DNA of 12,885 nt, taken from contig CAJTRO010000070.1 in the NCBI GenBank assembly GCA_910579015.1, positions 1 through 12,885 on the forward strand, in the 5' to 3' direction. The notes beneath the pieces are model-generated. The model saw only the letters and a program-made list of their open reading frames with translations, was not told the origin of the DNA and did no database searches. Positions 1 through 7,410 of the stretch are shown here, piece by piece (positions within the stretch are counted from its first letter, which is position 1; each line of letters begins with the position of its first letter). The DNA comes from an uncultured Dorea sp. (GTDB lineage: Bacteria; Bacillota_A; Clostridia; Lachnospirales; Lachnospiraceae). The position numbers and the translations under genes were made by a program.

Positions 1-73
1 AAATAGAATTCCGTTTGCCTTGGGAGAGTAAATATAAATTTAAGCGTCAGTGCTGATCCGAAGCTCTCCAATA

Positions 74-103
74 TTGCATGTACCCCGCATTATATGCTAT
101 AAT
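74..103 (+). promoter_or_regulatory. Sigma-A type promoter for the solute-binding protein operon
   Basis: A -35 box TTGCAT (74-79) is followed by an 18-base spacer and a perfect -10 box TATAAT (98-103), preceded by TGC, an extended -10. Transcription would start near 110, giving a leader of about 30 bases. The 73 bases before it hold no gene; they contain a loose inverted repeat (TTGGGAGAG at 20-28 against CTCTCCAA at 64-71). Confidence 0.7.
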
Positions 104-141
104 ATCCGAAGAAAAACGGAAACAAAAAGGACGGAGTACAT

Positions 142-1374
142 ATGAAAAAAAGAGTATGCAGATTGCTTATAGGCATTCTATGTACCGTATCGCTTACGGG
201 ATGTGATAAGGCACAGAAGACGGATTCTTCCGATTCAGGAAATCAAAAGGTCGAATTGGTAGTCTGGGGCGCCGAGGAGGATAAGGAACTGATGACTCAG
301 ATCATCCAAAGCTTCCAGACGAACTATCAGGGGCAGGCGGATTTTCAGATCTCCTTTGAGGTACAGGGCGAATCTCAATGTAAGGACGTGCTGCTTGGCG
401 GACTGGAAGAAGGCGCGGACGTCTTCACCTTCGCCGACGATCAGGTCAATGCTCTGGCGGCCGCCGGAGCGCTGGATCCCATAGAGAATGCGGATGAGAT
501 CAGATCAAAGAATCTGTCCAGTGCGGTAGAAGCGGCAACAGTCAACAATCAATTGTATGCCTATCCGCTGACGGCAGATAACGGCTATTTCTTATACTAC
601 AACAAACAGTACATCTCAGAAGAACAGGTAAAGACACTGGACGGGATCTTAGACGCCGCCGCGGCAAGCGGCAAGCGGTTTACCATGGACTGGTCCTCTG
701 CGTGGTACGTATATTCTTTCTTTGGAAATACGAATCTTCAAGTCGGACTTAACGATGACGGAATCACCAACTATTGTACATGGAACCAGACGGACGGGGA
801 TATCCGGGGAATCGACGTTGCACAGTCGATGCTCCAGATCGCAGGCAGTCCCGGTTTTGCCAACAGGACAGATGAAGAATTCTTAAGCGGAGTAAAGAAC
901 GGCTCCGTGATCGCGGGTATCAGCGGCGTATGGAATTCCGTCGCGGTAACGGAAAGCTGGGGCGAGAACACAGGTGCGGCCAAGCTTCCGACCTATACCT
1001 GTAACGGAAAACAATTGCAGATGGCCTCATTCTCCGGGTGTAAGCTGATCGGTGTCAATGCTTACTCCGAGCATCCGAAGTGGGCGGCCCGTCTGGCAGA
1101 ATGGATCACCAACGAGGACAATCAGAGGCTTCGTTTTGAGATGCGCGGTCAGGGCCCGTCCAACACCGCTGTTGCGGACTCCTCCGAGATACAAAACTCT
1201 CCGGCGATCGCCGCACTCTTAGAGCAGTCTGAATTCTCCCAGATCCAGCGTGTCGGCGGTAAATTCTGGGATCCTGTTTCAGAATTTGCCGGGAATATGG
1301 CGGCCGGGAATCCTTCCGGCCAGGATCTGCAAGAGCAATTGGATGTGATGGCAGAAGGCGTCTCTGCAAGATAG
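142..1374 (+). CDS. Extracellular solute-binding lipoprotein, family 1 (sugar type)
   Basis: A 410-residue lipoprotein, expected to be anchored outside the membrane and to bind a sugar or oligosaccharide. The N-terminus has a basic stretch, a hydrophobic core and a lipobox LTGC with the lipidated Cys at residue 21. The mature part begins with VELVVWGAEEDKELM and later has YPLTADNGYFLYYNK, both typical of MalE-like family 1 binding proteins, and length is normal for the family. The start is set by GGACGGAG a few bases before ATG. Such proteins usually deliver substrate to two permease subunits, but none follows; the next gene, 45 bases on, is a chemoreceptor. I infer a role in ligand presentation to that receptor, or service to a permease encoded elsewhere. 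The substrate cannot be read from sequence; the family call is firm. Confidence 0.88.
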   Translation: MKKRVCRLLIGILCTVSLTGCDKAQKTDSSDSGNQKVELVVWGAEEDKELMTQIIQSFQTNYQGQADFQISFEVQGESQCKDVLLGGLEEGADVFTFADDQVNALAAAGALDPIENADEIRSKNLSSAVEAATVNNQLYAYPLTADNGYFLYYNKQYISEEQVKTLDGILDAAAASGKRFTMDWSSAWYVYSFFGNTNLQVGLNDDGITNYCTWNQTDGDIRGIDVAQSMLQIAGSPGFANRTDEEFLSGVKNGSVIAGISGVWNSVAVTESWGENTGAAKLPTYTCNGKQLQMASFSGCKLIGVNAYSEHPKWAARLAEWITNEDNQRLRFEMRGQGPSNTAVADSSEIQNSPAIAALLEQSEFSQIQRVGGKFWDPVSEFAGNMAAGNPSGQDLQEQLDVMAEGVSAR

Positions 1375-1419
1375 CGCTAAATATAGATATAATACGTTGA
1401 AAGGATTACCTGACATAAA

Positions 1420-3006
1420 ATGAAGAAGAAACTTACGATACAGCAACGTCTGATACTTCCTATCATTCTCTTAGGAGCCGTGGCAATACTCTCGAATGCC
1501 CTGTCTGTATTCGGCATCAATAATGTTAATTTCAACGCTTCGAAGATCGTTGACAAGTATATGGTAGGCTCGGAGACCTTGCAGAATATCCGCCATACGA
1601 CTACCAACATTCACAAGATGGCGCTGTCACATATCGTCGCGACCGATTATAACACTATGATCACCGTCGTGGCAGACATCAAGGAAGAAGAAAAGATACT
1701 GGAAGCATATCTGAAAGAATATAAGAATTATATTACAGAAGATGAAGAAGCGATCTACTCACAGCTTCTTACAAACTACGATTCATTCAAACACGCCCTG
1801 GTCTATCTTGTATGCGCAAGTGCAGACAGTAATACAGCGGACGCCTACGCTTACGCCAACGGTGACGTGGCGCACTTCGGCTCTGCCATCGCCGACAATA
1901 CCAACGAATTATATGCCGTTGTAAGTGAGAGGACTGCCAGCGCAAGGCAGAAGCTTCTGATCGTCTATATTGTCTCGCTGATCATTGCCGTTGCTTCTGT
2001 CGCGGCCTGCCTGATATTAGTGCTTGCCGCCATCCGTATCATTAAAAAGTACGTGATCACGCCGATCAAAGGCACGGTGGATACACTCCAGGAAAGCTCG
2101 CAGACGCTTGACGAGGTGACAGGCGAAGTGCTGAAGCACACCCGCACGTCGGGCAAGAGCGCCAAAGGACTCTCCTCTCTCGCCGATTCGTTGTCCATGG
2201 CGATCCAGAAGGTAGCGAATAACGCTTCGATCATCAACAGCAGTGCATCAGATATCAAGGGAGACGTTCATGATATGGCGTCGGAATGCTGTACGATCAC
2301 GGACTACTCCTCAGCAATGAAGGCGCGCGCAAATGAGATGGAAGCATCGGCACAGACCAATACGGAGATCATCCAGAAGAAAGCGTCCGATATCCTGGAT
2401 GTATTAGGAGAAGCTATCGAGAACAGCAAAAGCGTGGATCAGGTCAACAACCTGACAAAGGATATCGTCGCGATCGCCTCCACGACCAATCTGATCGCCC
2501 TCAACGCTTCCGTAGAGGCCATGCGGGCCGGCGAAGCCGGAAAAGGCTTCGCTGTCGTCGCCAGCGAGATCAAGACGCTGGCTAATTCTTGCAGTGAAAC
2601 CGCAGGCCGTATCCAGGAGGTCAATCAGATCGTTACCAACGCAGTCCATAACCTGTCCAGGCATTCACAGGATATGGCGGATTATCTGAGCGACACCATT
2701 TTAAAGGAATTCCAGGAATTCGTCCGTTCCGGCAGACAGTACAAGGAAGACGCTGATTATGTGAAGGATATGATCGACTCATTTAACAGCAGAACGGACA
2801 GGCTTAGAAATTCCATGACTGAGATCGCTGATTCTATCGGAAGTATCACAAAAGCCATAGACGAAGGCGCGGACGGTATCACCGGCGTCGCGGACAGCAC
2901 CCGGAGTCTGGTGGAAGATATGGCAGATATCACGAACCGTATGGATACGAACCGGGAGATCGTTGAAGAATTGAAGAAACAGATGAAGGTACTCGCAGAC
3001 TTATAA
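1420..3006 (+). CDS. Methyl-accepting chemotaxis protein
   Basis: A 528-residue transmembrane chemoreceptor. TM1 spans about residues 11-33, an extracellular helical region (four-helix-bundle-like) about 34-178, and TM2 about 179-206. A weakly conserved HAMP-like linker follows, then a long helical cytoplasmic domain. The signalling tip is clear at about 350-392: IASTTNLIALNASVEAMRAG followed by EAGKGFAVVASEIKTLA, the CheA/CheW contact hairpin. A Met replaces the usual Ala in the EAARAGE motif. The ribosome site AAGGA (1401-1405) lies about 14 bases before ATG, longer than usual, but no better in-frame start is visible. It is probably cotranscribed with the solute-binding lipoprotein, whose liganded form may be what it senses (inference). 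A TATAAT at 1388-1393 lacks a good -35, so I do not call a separate promoter. Confidence 0.93.
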   Translation: MKKKLTIQQRLILPIILLGAVAILSNALSVFGINNVNFNASKIVDKYMVGSETLQNIRHTTTNIHKMALSHIVATDYNTMITVVADIKEEEKILEAYLKEYKNYITEDEEAIYSQLLTNYDSFKHALVYLVCASADSNTADAYAYANGDVAHFGSAIADNTNELYAVVSERTASARQKLLIVYIVSLIIAVASVAACLILVLAAIRIIKKYVITPIKGTVDTLQESSQTLDEVTGEVLKHTRTSGKSAKGLSSLADSLSMAIQKVANNASIINSSASDIKGDVHDMASECCTITDYSSAMKARANEMEASAQTNTEIIQKKASDILDVLGEAIENSKSVDQVNNLTKDIVAIASTTNLIALNASVEAMRAGEAGKGFAVVASEIKTLANSCSETAGRIQEVNQIVTNAVHNLSRHSQDMADYLSDTILKEFQEFVRSGRQYKEDADYVKDMIDSFNSRTDRLRNSMTEIADSIGSITKAIDEGADGITGVADSTRSLVEDMADITNRMDTNREIVEELKKQMKVLADL

Positions 3007-3040
3007 CGAGGATCAATCAAGAGAATCTGGAGGTATGATA

Positions 3041-3460
3041 ATGATCGATCTTAAGGATCGCAATTACTGTCCCACACTGGAAGAAATCGGAACCTATGTG
3101 AATAATCCTGTATTCCGGAAGTTTTGTTCTGAGATACAGGCGGACTACAAATGCAGTGTGAAGATAGAATACAGCTCTTGCAGTTGGGAACCCGGATGGA
3201 ATATCAAGTTCAAAAAGTCGGGCAAATCACTGTGCACCATATATCCCAGGGAGACTTATTTTACTGCACTGGTCGTAGTCGGGAAAAAAGAAAAAGAAGC
3301 TGTCGAAGCCCTGCTTGCTGACAGCACAGTTACATTGCAAAAGCTCTATGAACAGACGCAGGAAGGGAACGGACAGAGATGGCTGATGATCGATCTCGAG
3401 GATCAGGACGCACTGTATCAGGATACGCTGAATCTTATCAAGATCCGGAGTAAGCGGTAA
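3041..3460 (+). CDS. DUF3788-like small cytoplasmic protein
   Basis: A 139-residue soluble protein with no signal peptide or membrane segment. The layout (YCSVKIEYSS-like strand, SCSWEPGWNIKFKKSGKSLC, then YPRETYFTALVVVGKKE, and RWLMIDLEDQD near the end) resembles the DUF3788 family of uncharacterised proteins; this is recognition by pattern only. The ATG at 3041 is preferred over ATG 3035 because GGAGG at 3029-3033 sits 7 bases before 3041 but only one base before 3035. It begins 34 bases after the chemoreceptor stop with no terminator between, so it is likely the third gene of that operon. Function is unknown; the position suggests an accessory to the receptor, but chance adjacency is just as possible. 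Confidence 0.75.
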   Translation: MIDLKDRNYCPTLEEIGTYVNNPVFRKFCSEIQADYKCSVKIEYSSCSWEPGWNIKFKKSGKSLCTIYPRETYFTALVVVGKKEKEAVEALLADSTVTLQKLYEQTQEGNGQRWLMIDLEDQDALYQDTLNLIKIRSKR

Positions 3461-3569
3461 CACTGGCGGATACTTCCGGGCTGATGTACACTCCTGTCAA
3501 TTACAATCAGTCCACGACAAACGGACATTTTACAGCAAAAGTACATTTGAAATTATCGAGGACATTCGT

Positions 3570-3911
3570 ATGAAAAAATGCAGATATTGTGGTAAAGAAC
3601 TAAATAGTAACTTCCACTTTTGCAACAATGGATGTGAAAACAGTTATAGAAAGACAATTGAGAAAGATAAACCTAAAATCAAATATTTTCTTTCAATTCT
3701 TATTATAGGATTCTTAGTTATGCTTTATGGTGTTATATCATACAGCAGCTTCATAATAGGATCTGGAATAATAGTAATGGGTATAGATGTTGTTTTATTT
3801 CCATTTACTACTCCCGAAACGACTGCTTTTTTAGGATATCAAAAGTCAAAATTGGCAGGAAGAATATTAGGTATATTACTTATAGCAGTTGGATGGAGCA
3901 TAAAACAATGA
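3570..3911 (+). CDS. Zinc-ribbon small membrane protein
   Basis: A 113-residue protein of unknown function. The N-terminus carries four cysteines, C4-x2-C7-x10-C18-x3-C22 (CRYCGKEL and FHFCNNGC), a likely zinc ribbon of the DUF2116-like kind. After a charged linker come about three hydrophobic segments (roughly residues 38-58, 60-79 and 96-111), so it should sit in the membrane with the ribbon in the cytoplasm. The coding sequence is visibly AT-rich and uses many ATA, TTA and AAT codons, unlike the genes on both sides, which suggests recent acquisition. A modest GAGG lies about 8 bases before the ATG. Its stop overlaps the start of the next gene (ATGA at 3908-3911), so translation is probably coupled. 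Confidence 0.72.
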   Translation: MKKCRYCGKELNSNFHFCNNGCENSYRKTIEKDKPKIKYFLSILIIGFLVMLYGVISYSSFIIGSGIIVMGIDVVLFPFTTPETTAFLGYQKSKLAGRILGILLIAVGWSIKQ

Positions 3912-4363
3912 ATTATAAGATCATACGTCTGACAGACAGACCAGAATTAAAAGCACAGGCCGCATTATGGTTTCACGATAAATGGGATATCCCGATGGAA
4001 GCATACACCGAGAGCATGGAGCAATGCTTACTGCGTAAACAGGCCGTCCCCCAGTGGTATATCGCACTGGAACAGGAGACGATCATTGGCGGGCTCGGCG
4101 TTATAGAGAATGATTTCCACGACAGGAAAGATCTTACCCCCAATGTCTGCGCCGTCTATACAAATGAAGATAAGCGCCGCAACGGTGTTGCAGGCGCCTT
4201 GTTAGATTACGTGTGTAACGACATGAAAGAAAAAGGGATTGACACCTTATATCTTGTCACTGACCACACCTCTTTTTATGAACGCTATGGCTGGGAATTC
4301 CTGTGCATGGTACAGGGTGACGGCGAGACGGAGCTTACAAGGATGTATGTTCACAGAGTATAA
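3908..4363 (+). CDS. GNAT family N-acetyltransferase
   Basis: A 151-residue acetyltransferase that would move an acetyl group from acetyl-CoA to an unidentified amine. The acetyl-CoA loop is visible as VYTNEDKRRNGVAGALL (from residue 83, with R-x-x-G-x-A/G geometry), followed by LYLVTDHTSFYERYGWEF, the usual beta5/C-terminal part of the fold in which the YxxxG turn closes the core. The start at 3908 is chosen over an in-frame ATG at 3893 because the latter lies inside the ribosome site GGATGGAG (3891-3898), which is spaced 9 bases from 3908. It overlaps the previous gene by 4 bases. Its last 29 bases also overlap the end of the convergent GNAT-PHP gene. The substrate is unknown. Confidence 0.85.
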   Translation: MNYKIIRLTDRPELKAQAALWFHDKWDIPMEAYTESMEQCLLRKQAVPQWYIALEQETIIGGLGVIENDFHDRKDLTPNVCAVYTNEDKRRNGVAGALLDYVCNDMKEKGIDTLYLVTDHTSFYERYGWEFLCMVQGDGETELTRMYVHRV

Positions 4364-5552
4364 GCTTCACCTGTGTCTCCTTAAGAAGCTCTGCCAGTTC
4401 CCTGGCATTACATACCGGCCGGGGAACCTCAATCCCGCCATACCCGACCTGTTCCAGATTGTGACAGTCGCTGCCGGAGATAAATTTCAAATCCGGATGA
4501 GCCTTCACCCACCGGGACAATCTGTCATTATGGTTTCCGCTGCGGGGGCGCTGATTGAATTCCACCCCGTCTAAAAACTCGGGATCGCGCGGGACGCACG
4601 GCTCTCTGAACGGGTGCGCCTGATAGAACACAGCGCCGCAGGAATGACACAGTTCATAGACTGTCTGCTGATCCATAAAGCACAGATTGGGATGCCTGAA
4701 CAAGAATTCTTCATCAATCCCATAAATCAGAAAATCCTCGTCATCTGGTTCCAGGCGGATCTCAACACCAAGCATGACCTTGATCCCATACTTTTCTTCC
4801 ACCGCTTTCGCCTTTCTGTAACCCAACAGATATCTCTCTATCCTCTCATCATCAGTTACCCCAAAATCCTTCAAAAGCACACTGTCAAAATGATTGGTGA
4901 TGACAACTGCATCATAGCCGGCTTCACTGTACGCCCTCACAATACTCTCTGCATCTGTCTCGGCGCAGGGACTTCCCTCGCTGGTATGAACATGCATCTC
5001 TATCTTCATGCCATGACGCTCTTTTTCAGGCAGATCTACATATAACTCATACAGACATTCCATTCTGTCTTCATCCGACGCTCTGTTCCTTCTGCCTCCT
5101 TCTATACTTGTCTGTGTCATTCCAAGCTTCTCCATGGTCCTGTATGACGCGGTATTTTCCGCATCACAGTGGGCGGTAAAATGCCTGATCCCCAGTTCTT
5201 TCACCGCATACTCCATCAAAGCCGACGCGGCCTCACCTGCGATTTTCTGCCCCCAATACTTTTTGTTCAGGATCCATCCAAGCTCGCCGGACGCTCTGCC
5301 TTCCAGGCTCAGGCTTACCGCCCCGATCTGCCGGCCTTTATAGATAACAGCAAATTCATAAAAAGACGGCGCTTCCTTCATCCATTCATTCTCGGCCCTC
5401 AAAAGAAAATCCCTGGTCTCTTCTATGGATTCATTGGGCAGATGAATCATATACTTCGTGTTTTCAGGATCGGAGGCATATTCATGCACGCTCTCCAAAT
5501 ATTCCGTACCTAACGGCCTCAAGGTCAATCTTTCTGTATTTATTTCTGTCAT
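4335..5552 (-). CDS. Fused GNAT acetyltransferase - PHP-domain phosphoesterase
   Basis: A 405-residue protein with two enzyme domains. Residues 1-172 are a RimJ/RimL-like GNAT: INTERLTLRPL at the start, YWGQKIAGEAAS (99-110) as acetyl-CoA loop, and ENTASYRTMEKLGM (132-145). From Met182 a PHP metallo-phosphoesterase begins: HVH (187-189), TNHFD (219-223), GVEIRL (262-267), QAHPFRE (311-317) and GSDCH (360-364), together supplying the expected metal ligands H187, H189, H221, E264, H313, D362 and H364. The start at 5552 is chosen because AAGGAG (5564-5559) is 6 bases upstream; the earlier ATG at 5567 lies before that site. It follows the hemerythrin gene by 24 bases, so is probably in its operon. 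No stop separates the domains; an internal start at 5009 could also yield PHP alone, but its ribosome site is poor. Substrates are unknown. Confidence 0.85.
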   Translation of the reverse strand: MTEINTERLTLRPLGTEYLESVHEYASDPENTKYMIHLPNESIEETRDFLLRAENEWMKEAPSFYEFAVIYKGRQIGAVSLSLEGRASGELGWILNKKYWGQKIAGEAASALMEYAVKELGIRHFTAHCDAENTASYRTMEKLGMTQTSIEGGRRNRASDEDRMECLYELYVDLPEKERHGMKIEMHVHTSEGSPCAETDAESIVRAYSEAGYDAVVITNHFDSVLLKDFGVTDDERIERYLLGYRKAKAVEEKYGIKVMLGVEIRLEPDDEDFLIYGIDEEFLFRHPNLCFMDQQTVYELCHSCGAVFYQAHPFREPCVPRDPEFLDGVEFNQRPRSGNHNDRLSRWVKAHPDLKFISGSDCHNLEQVGYGGIEVPRPVCNARELAELLKETQVKLILCEHTSL

Positions 5553-5576
5553 CATTTTCTCCTTCATTCTGTCAAG

Positions 5577-6938
5577 TCAGTTTCTCTTTTCAAAAAATCC
5601 GTCTATCTTCTGCTTGATCTGCGCCGGCTTTAAATCCTTCACCAGATACCCGTCTGGTTTCAAGGCGACTAATTTCCGGACAGTTTCCGGATCGGTCCTG
5701 CCTGTCAGGAAGATAACCGGAGTATCTGACAAGGCATCCTCCGAACGAATCATCTCCAGCACCTGCTGTCCATTACAGACCGGCATCTCATAATCCAGCA
5801 GGACCAGATCCGGTTTATCCAGAATAATACAGCGGATTGCCGCTGTACCAGACTTGGCAAGCGTCACATCATAATCTTCGGCCAGCAGCATATGGATTCC
5901 CTCTCTCACCATAACCGAGTCATCCACTACAAGCACCTTGTGCTTTAACTGGCTTTCCTTCTTAAGACAATTCTCCCTCTCCACGATGTATTTCCCGACC
6001 TCAGCCATAGCATTGTCTATATTGATCGGCGTGACATCCCCTTTTTTCAATGGGTGCTTTGCGGCTGTGCAGTACGCAAAATATCCCTCTCCCGTATCAA
6101 AGAGCAGGCTCACCTGTAACTTTTCATTCTCAAACACATCCTGAAACTGTTCATAAGTAAGGAGATTCTCTGCCTTAAGCTCATAACCGTCCATCTCCGG
6201 CAGATGCTCCTTTACCTGCCCGGCGAACTGACGCGCCATATATCTTGCCGCATTCATCAGCAGGGTATTCAGCTTATTCGTCTTAATCCCCATCGACTTT
6301 CCCACTGTACGGATCAACAGTTTTTCTTCAAAGACCAGGAACATCTCATATTCATCCTCGTCCTTGTCCGTACCGTAGATCAGGCGGTGGTATACCCCTC
6401 TTCCGAATTTTTCTCCGCCGTAAGCGTCGCTGATCACACAGGATTCCAGCTGAAACAGATCATACATCAGTTGCAGGATCACTCTTCGCACAGCCTCCTG
6501 CTCCTTTCCCGGCAGAAGCCCCATCCACCGGCTCCTGCATTTTCCCGTGATCGCACGGTCCTCCATCCGCGTATGTCCGATCAGCCATCCGGCACATACG
6601 CCAAGAAAATGTTCCACAGAATCCGCGCAATAATCTGTCTTCTCCAGCTCTTCTTCAAGCGCCGGAAGCGTCCTCTCCCGGAATTCACTGTGAATATGCA
6701 TGTGCATACCGAGTCTTTCGTAATCCATGGACGCCATATATTCTTCTTCCTCTGTAAAATGCTTCTCCGCGTGATCCTTGAAGAATTTGATCCCTTCCTG
6801 ACATGCCCACTGGCTCTTATCCTTTTCGTCTGTGAACCGAAACAGCTTATTGATGATCTTAAAAAGTCTTTTATGCTCTCTATCAATGATGTCAACACCA
6901 ATATTATATTCATCTTTCCATACCAACTGACCTTCCAT
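5577..6938 (-). CDS. Bacteriohemerythrin - CheX-like - response regulator fusion
   Basis: A 453-residue cytoplasmic protein with three domains. Residues 1-130 are a bacteriohemerythrin with all seven expected di-iron ligands: H22, H60 and E64 (HFTEEE), H79 and H83 (HMHIH), H122 and D127 (HTRMED). It should bind oxygen reversibly or sense oxygen or NO. Residues about 150-292 resemble a CheX/CheC-type fold, but the catalytic E-x-x-N is not seen at the matching helix (NAARYMARQFAG, 229-240). Residues 334-453 are a receiver domain with acidic pair D339/D340, phospho-acceptor D382 (VLLDYEMP), T412 and K434. There is no output DNA-binding domain, so it probably acts by protein contact in chemotaxis or a phosphorelay. 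The start is fixed by AGGAGG (6951-6946), 7 bases before the ATG; a longer frame to 7073 would run through this site. Confidence 0.88.
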   Translation of the reverse strand: MEGQLVWKDEYNIGVDIIDREHKRLFKIINKLFRFTDEKDKSQWACQEGIKFFKDHAEKHFTEEEEYMASMDYERLGMHMHIHSEFRERTLPALEEELEKTDYCADSVEHFLGVCAGWLIGHTRMEDRAITGKCRSRWMGLLPGKEQEAVRRVILQLMYDLFQLESCVISDAYGGEKFGRGVYHRLIYGTDKDEDEYEMFLVFEEKLLIRTVGKSMGIKTNKLNTLLMNAARYMARQFAGQVKEHLPEMDGYELKAENLLTYEQFQDVFENEKLQVSLLFDTGEGYFAYCTAAKHPLKKGDVTPINIDNAMAEVGKYIVERENCLKKESQLKHKVLVVDDSVMVREGIHMLLAEDYDVTLAKSGTAAIRCIILDKPDLVLLDYEMPVCNGQQVLEMIRSEDALSDTPVIFLTGRTDPETVRKLVALKPDGYLVKDLKPAQIKQKIDGFFEKRN

Positions 6939-6972
6939 CTGTAAACCTCCTAAAAAAATCTTTCGAAAGTCT

Positions 6973-6995
6973 GTGTATACTGTTATAGTATTCAC
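6973..6995. promoter_or_regulatory. Inverted repeat upstream of the hemerythrin gene
   Basis: Between the DUF6483-like gene and the hemerythrin gene lies an interrupted dyad: on the minus strand GTG-A-ATACT, five bases (ATAAC), AGTAT-A-CAC. A second short palindrome, CTTTCGAAAG, is at 6960-6969, followed on the minus strand by ATTTTTTT and then the AGGAGG ribosome site. The arrangement could be a repressor operator over a local promoter (TATAAC lies in the dyad) or a weak attenuator. The stem is AT-rich and the second one too short to be a convincing terminator. Confidence 0.35.
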
Positions 6996-7018
6996 CAAAC
7001 AGATTTTAGGTACTAATG

Positions 7019-7408
7019 TTAATCCAAAGATGTATTTAATATATCGCCGTATCCCGCCTTTTCTGCCAGACACTTCATGCCGTCGAGCACTTCTTCTCTG
7101 GAATAATTGTGCCGTGCTAAGAAGTCTTCTTCTTTTTCGCCTGCATATTGGTAGAAAAGCGCGGCAGCGGCGACATCATCCCTATTGCCATAGTCAATGC
7201 CTGTCAACAGGATATTCTCCGCCTCATTTATATCGCCGGCATCTATCATGCCAAACAGGTCGTCCAGATTTTTACCTGACACCTGGTACTTATCCCTAAG
7301 TTCCTGTTCAACCGAGACATACTGCCTGCCGAACAGCAGTGAGAACAGGATTCTGGCAGCTTCCTTAATGATCCTCATAATATAATCTTTTTCATCTTCA
7401 AAATTCAT
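7019..7408 (-). CDS. DUF6483-like small protein
   Basis: A 129-residue soluble helical protein. It opens with FEDEKDYIMRIIKEAARILF and continues SLLFGRQYVS, a pattern I associate with the uncharacterised DUF6483 family of Lachnospiraceae; the rest (DLFGMIDAGDINEAENILL and a further helical pair) looks like a short helical-repeat domain. The ribosome site GGAGGAG lies inside the last codons of the upstream acetyltransferase gene, and only two bases separate that stop from this ATG, so the two are translationally coupled. The family label is by memory of the pattern and not certain; no enzymatic motif is seen and I do not propose a function. Confidence 0.75.
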   Translation of the reverse strand: MNFEDEKDYIMRIIKEAARILFSLLFGRQYVSVEQELRDKYQVSGKNLDDLFGMIDAGDINEAENILLTGIDYGNRDDVAAAALFYQYAGEKEEDFLARHNYSREEVLDGMKCLAEKAGYGDILNTSLD

Positions 7409-7410
7409 CC

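Noticed and set aside
1..73. Riboswitch or terminator upstream of the first promoter
   Set aside because: Only a bulged inverted repeat with a 35-base interior is seen, with no T run and no recognisable motif.
1381..1419. Separate promoter for the chemoreceptor
   Set aside because: TATAAT at 1388-1393 has no -35 box at the proper distance.
6204..6944. A 246-residue open frame on the plus strand
   Set aside because: It is antisense to the hemerythrin-receiver gene, has no ribosome site, and its product shows no known fold while the minus frame has clear domains.
6939..7073. Longer N-terminus for the hemerythrin protein
   Set aside because: It would translate the AGGAGG site and the T run and overlap the previous gene; the family begins near VWKDEYNIGVD.
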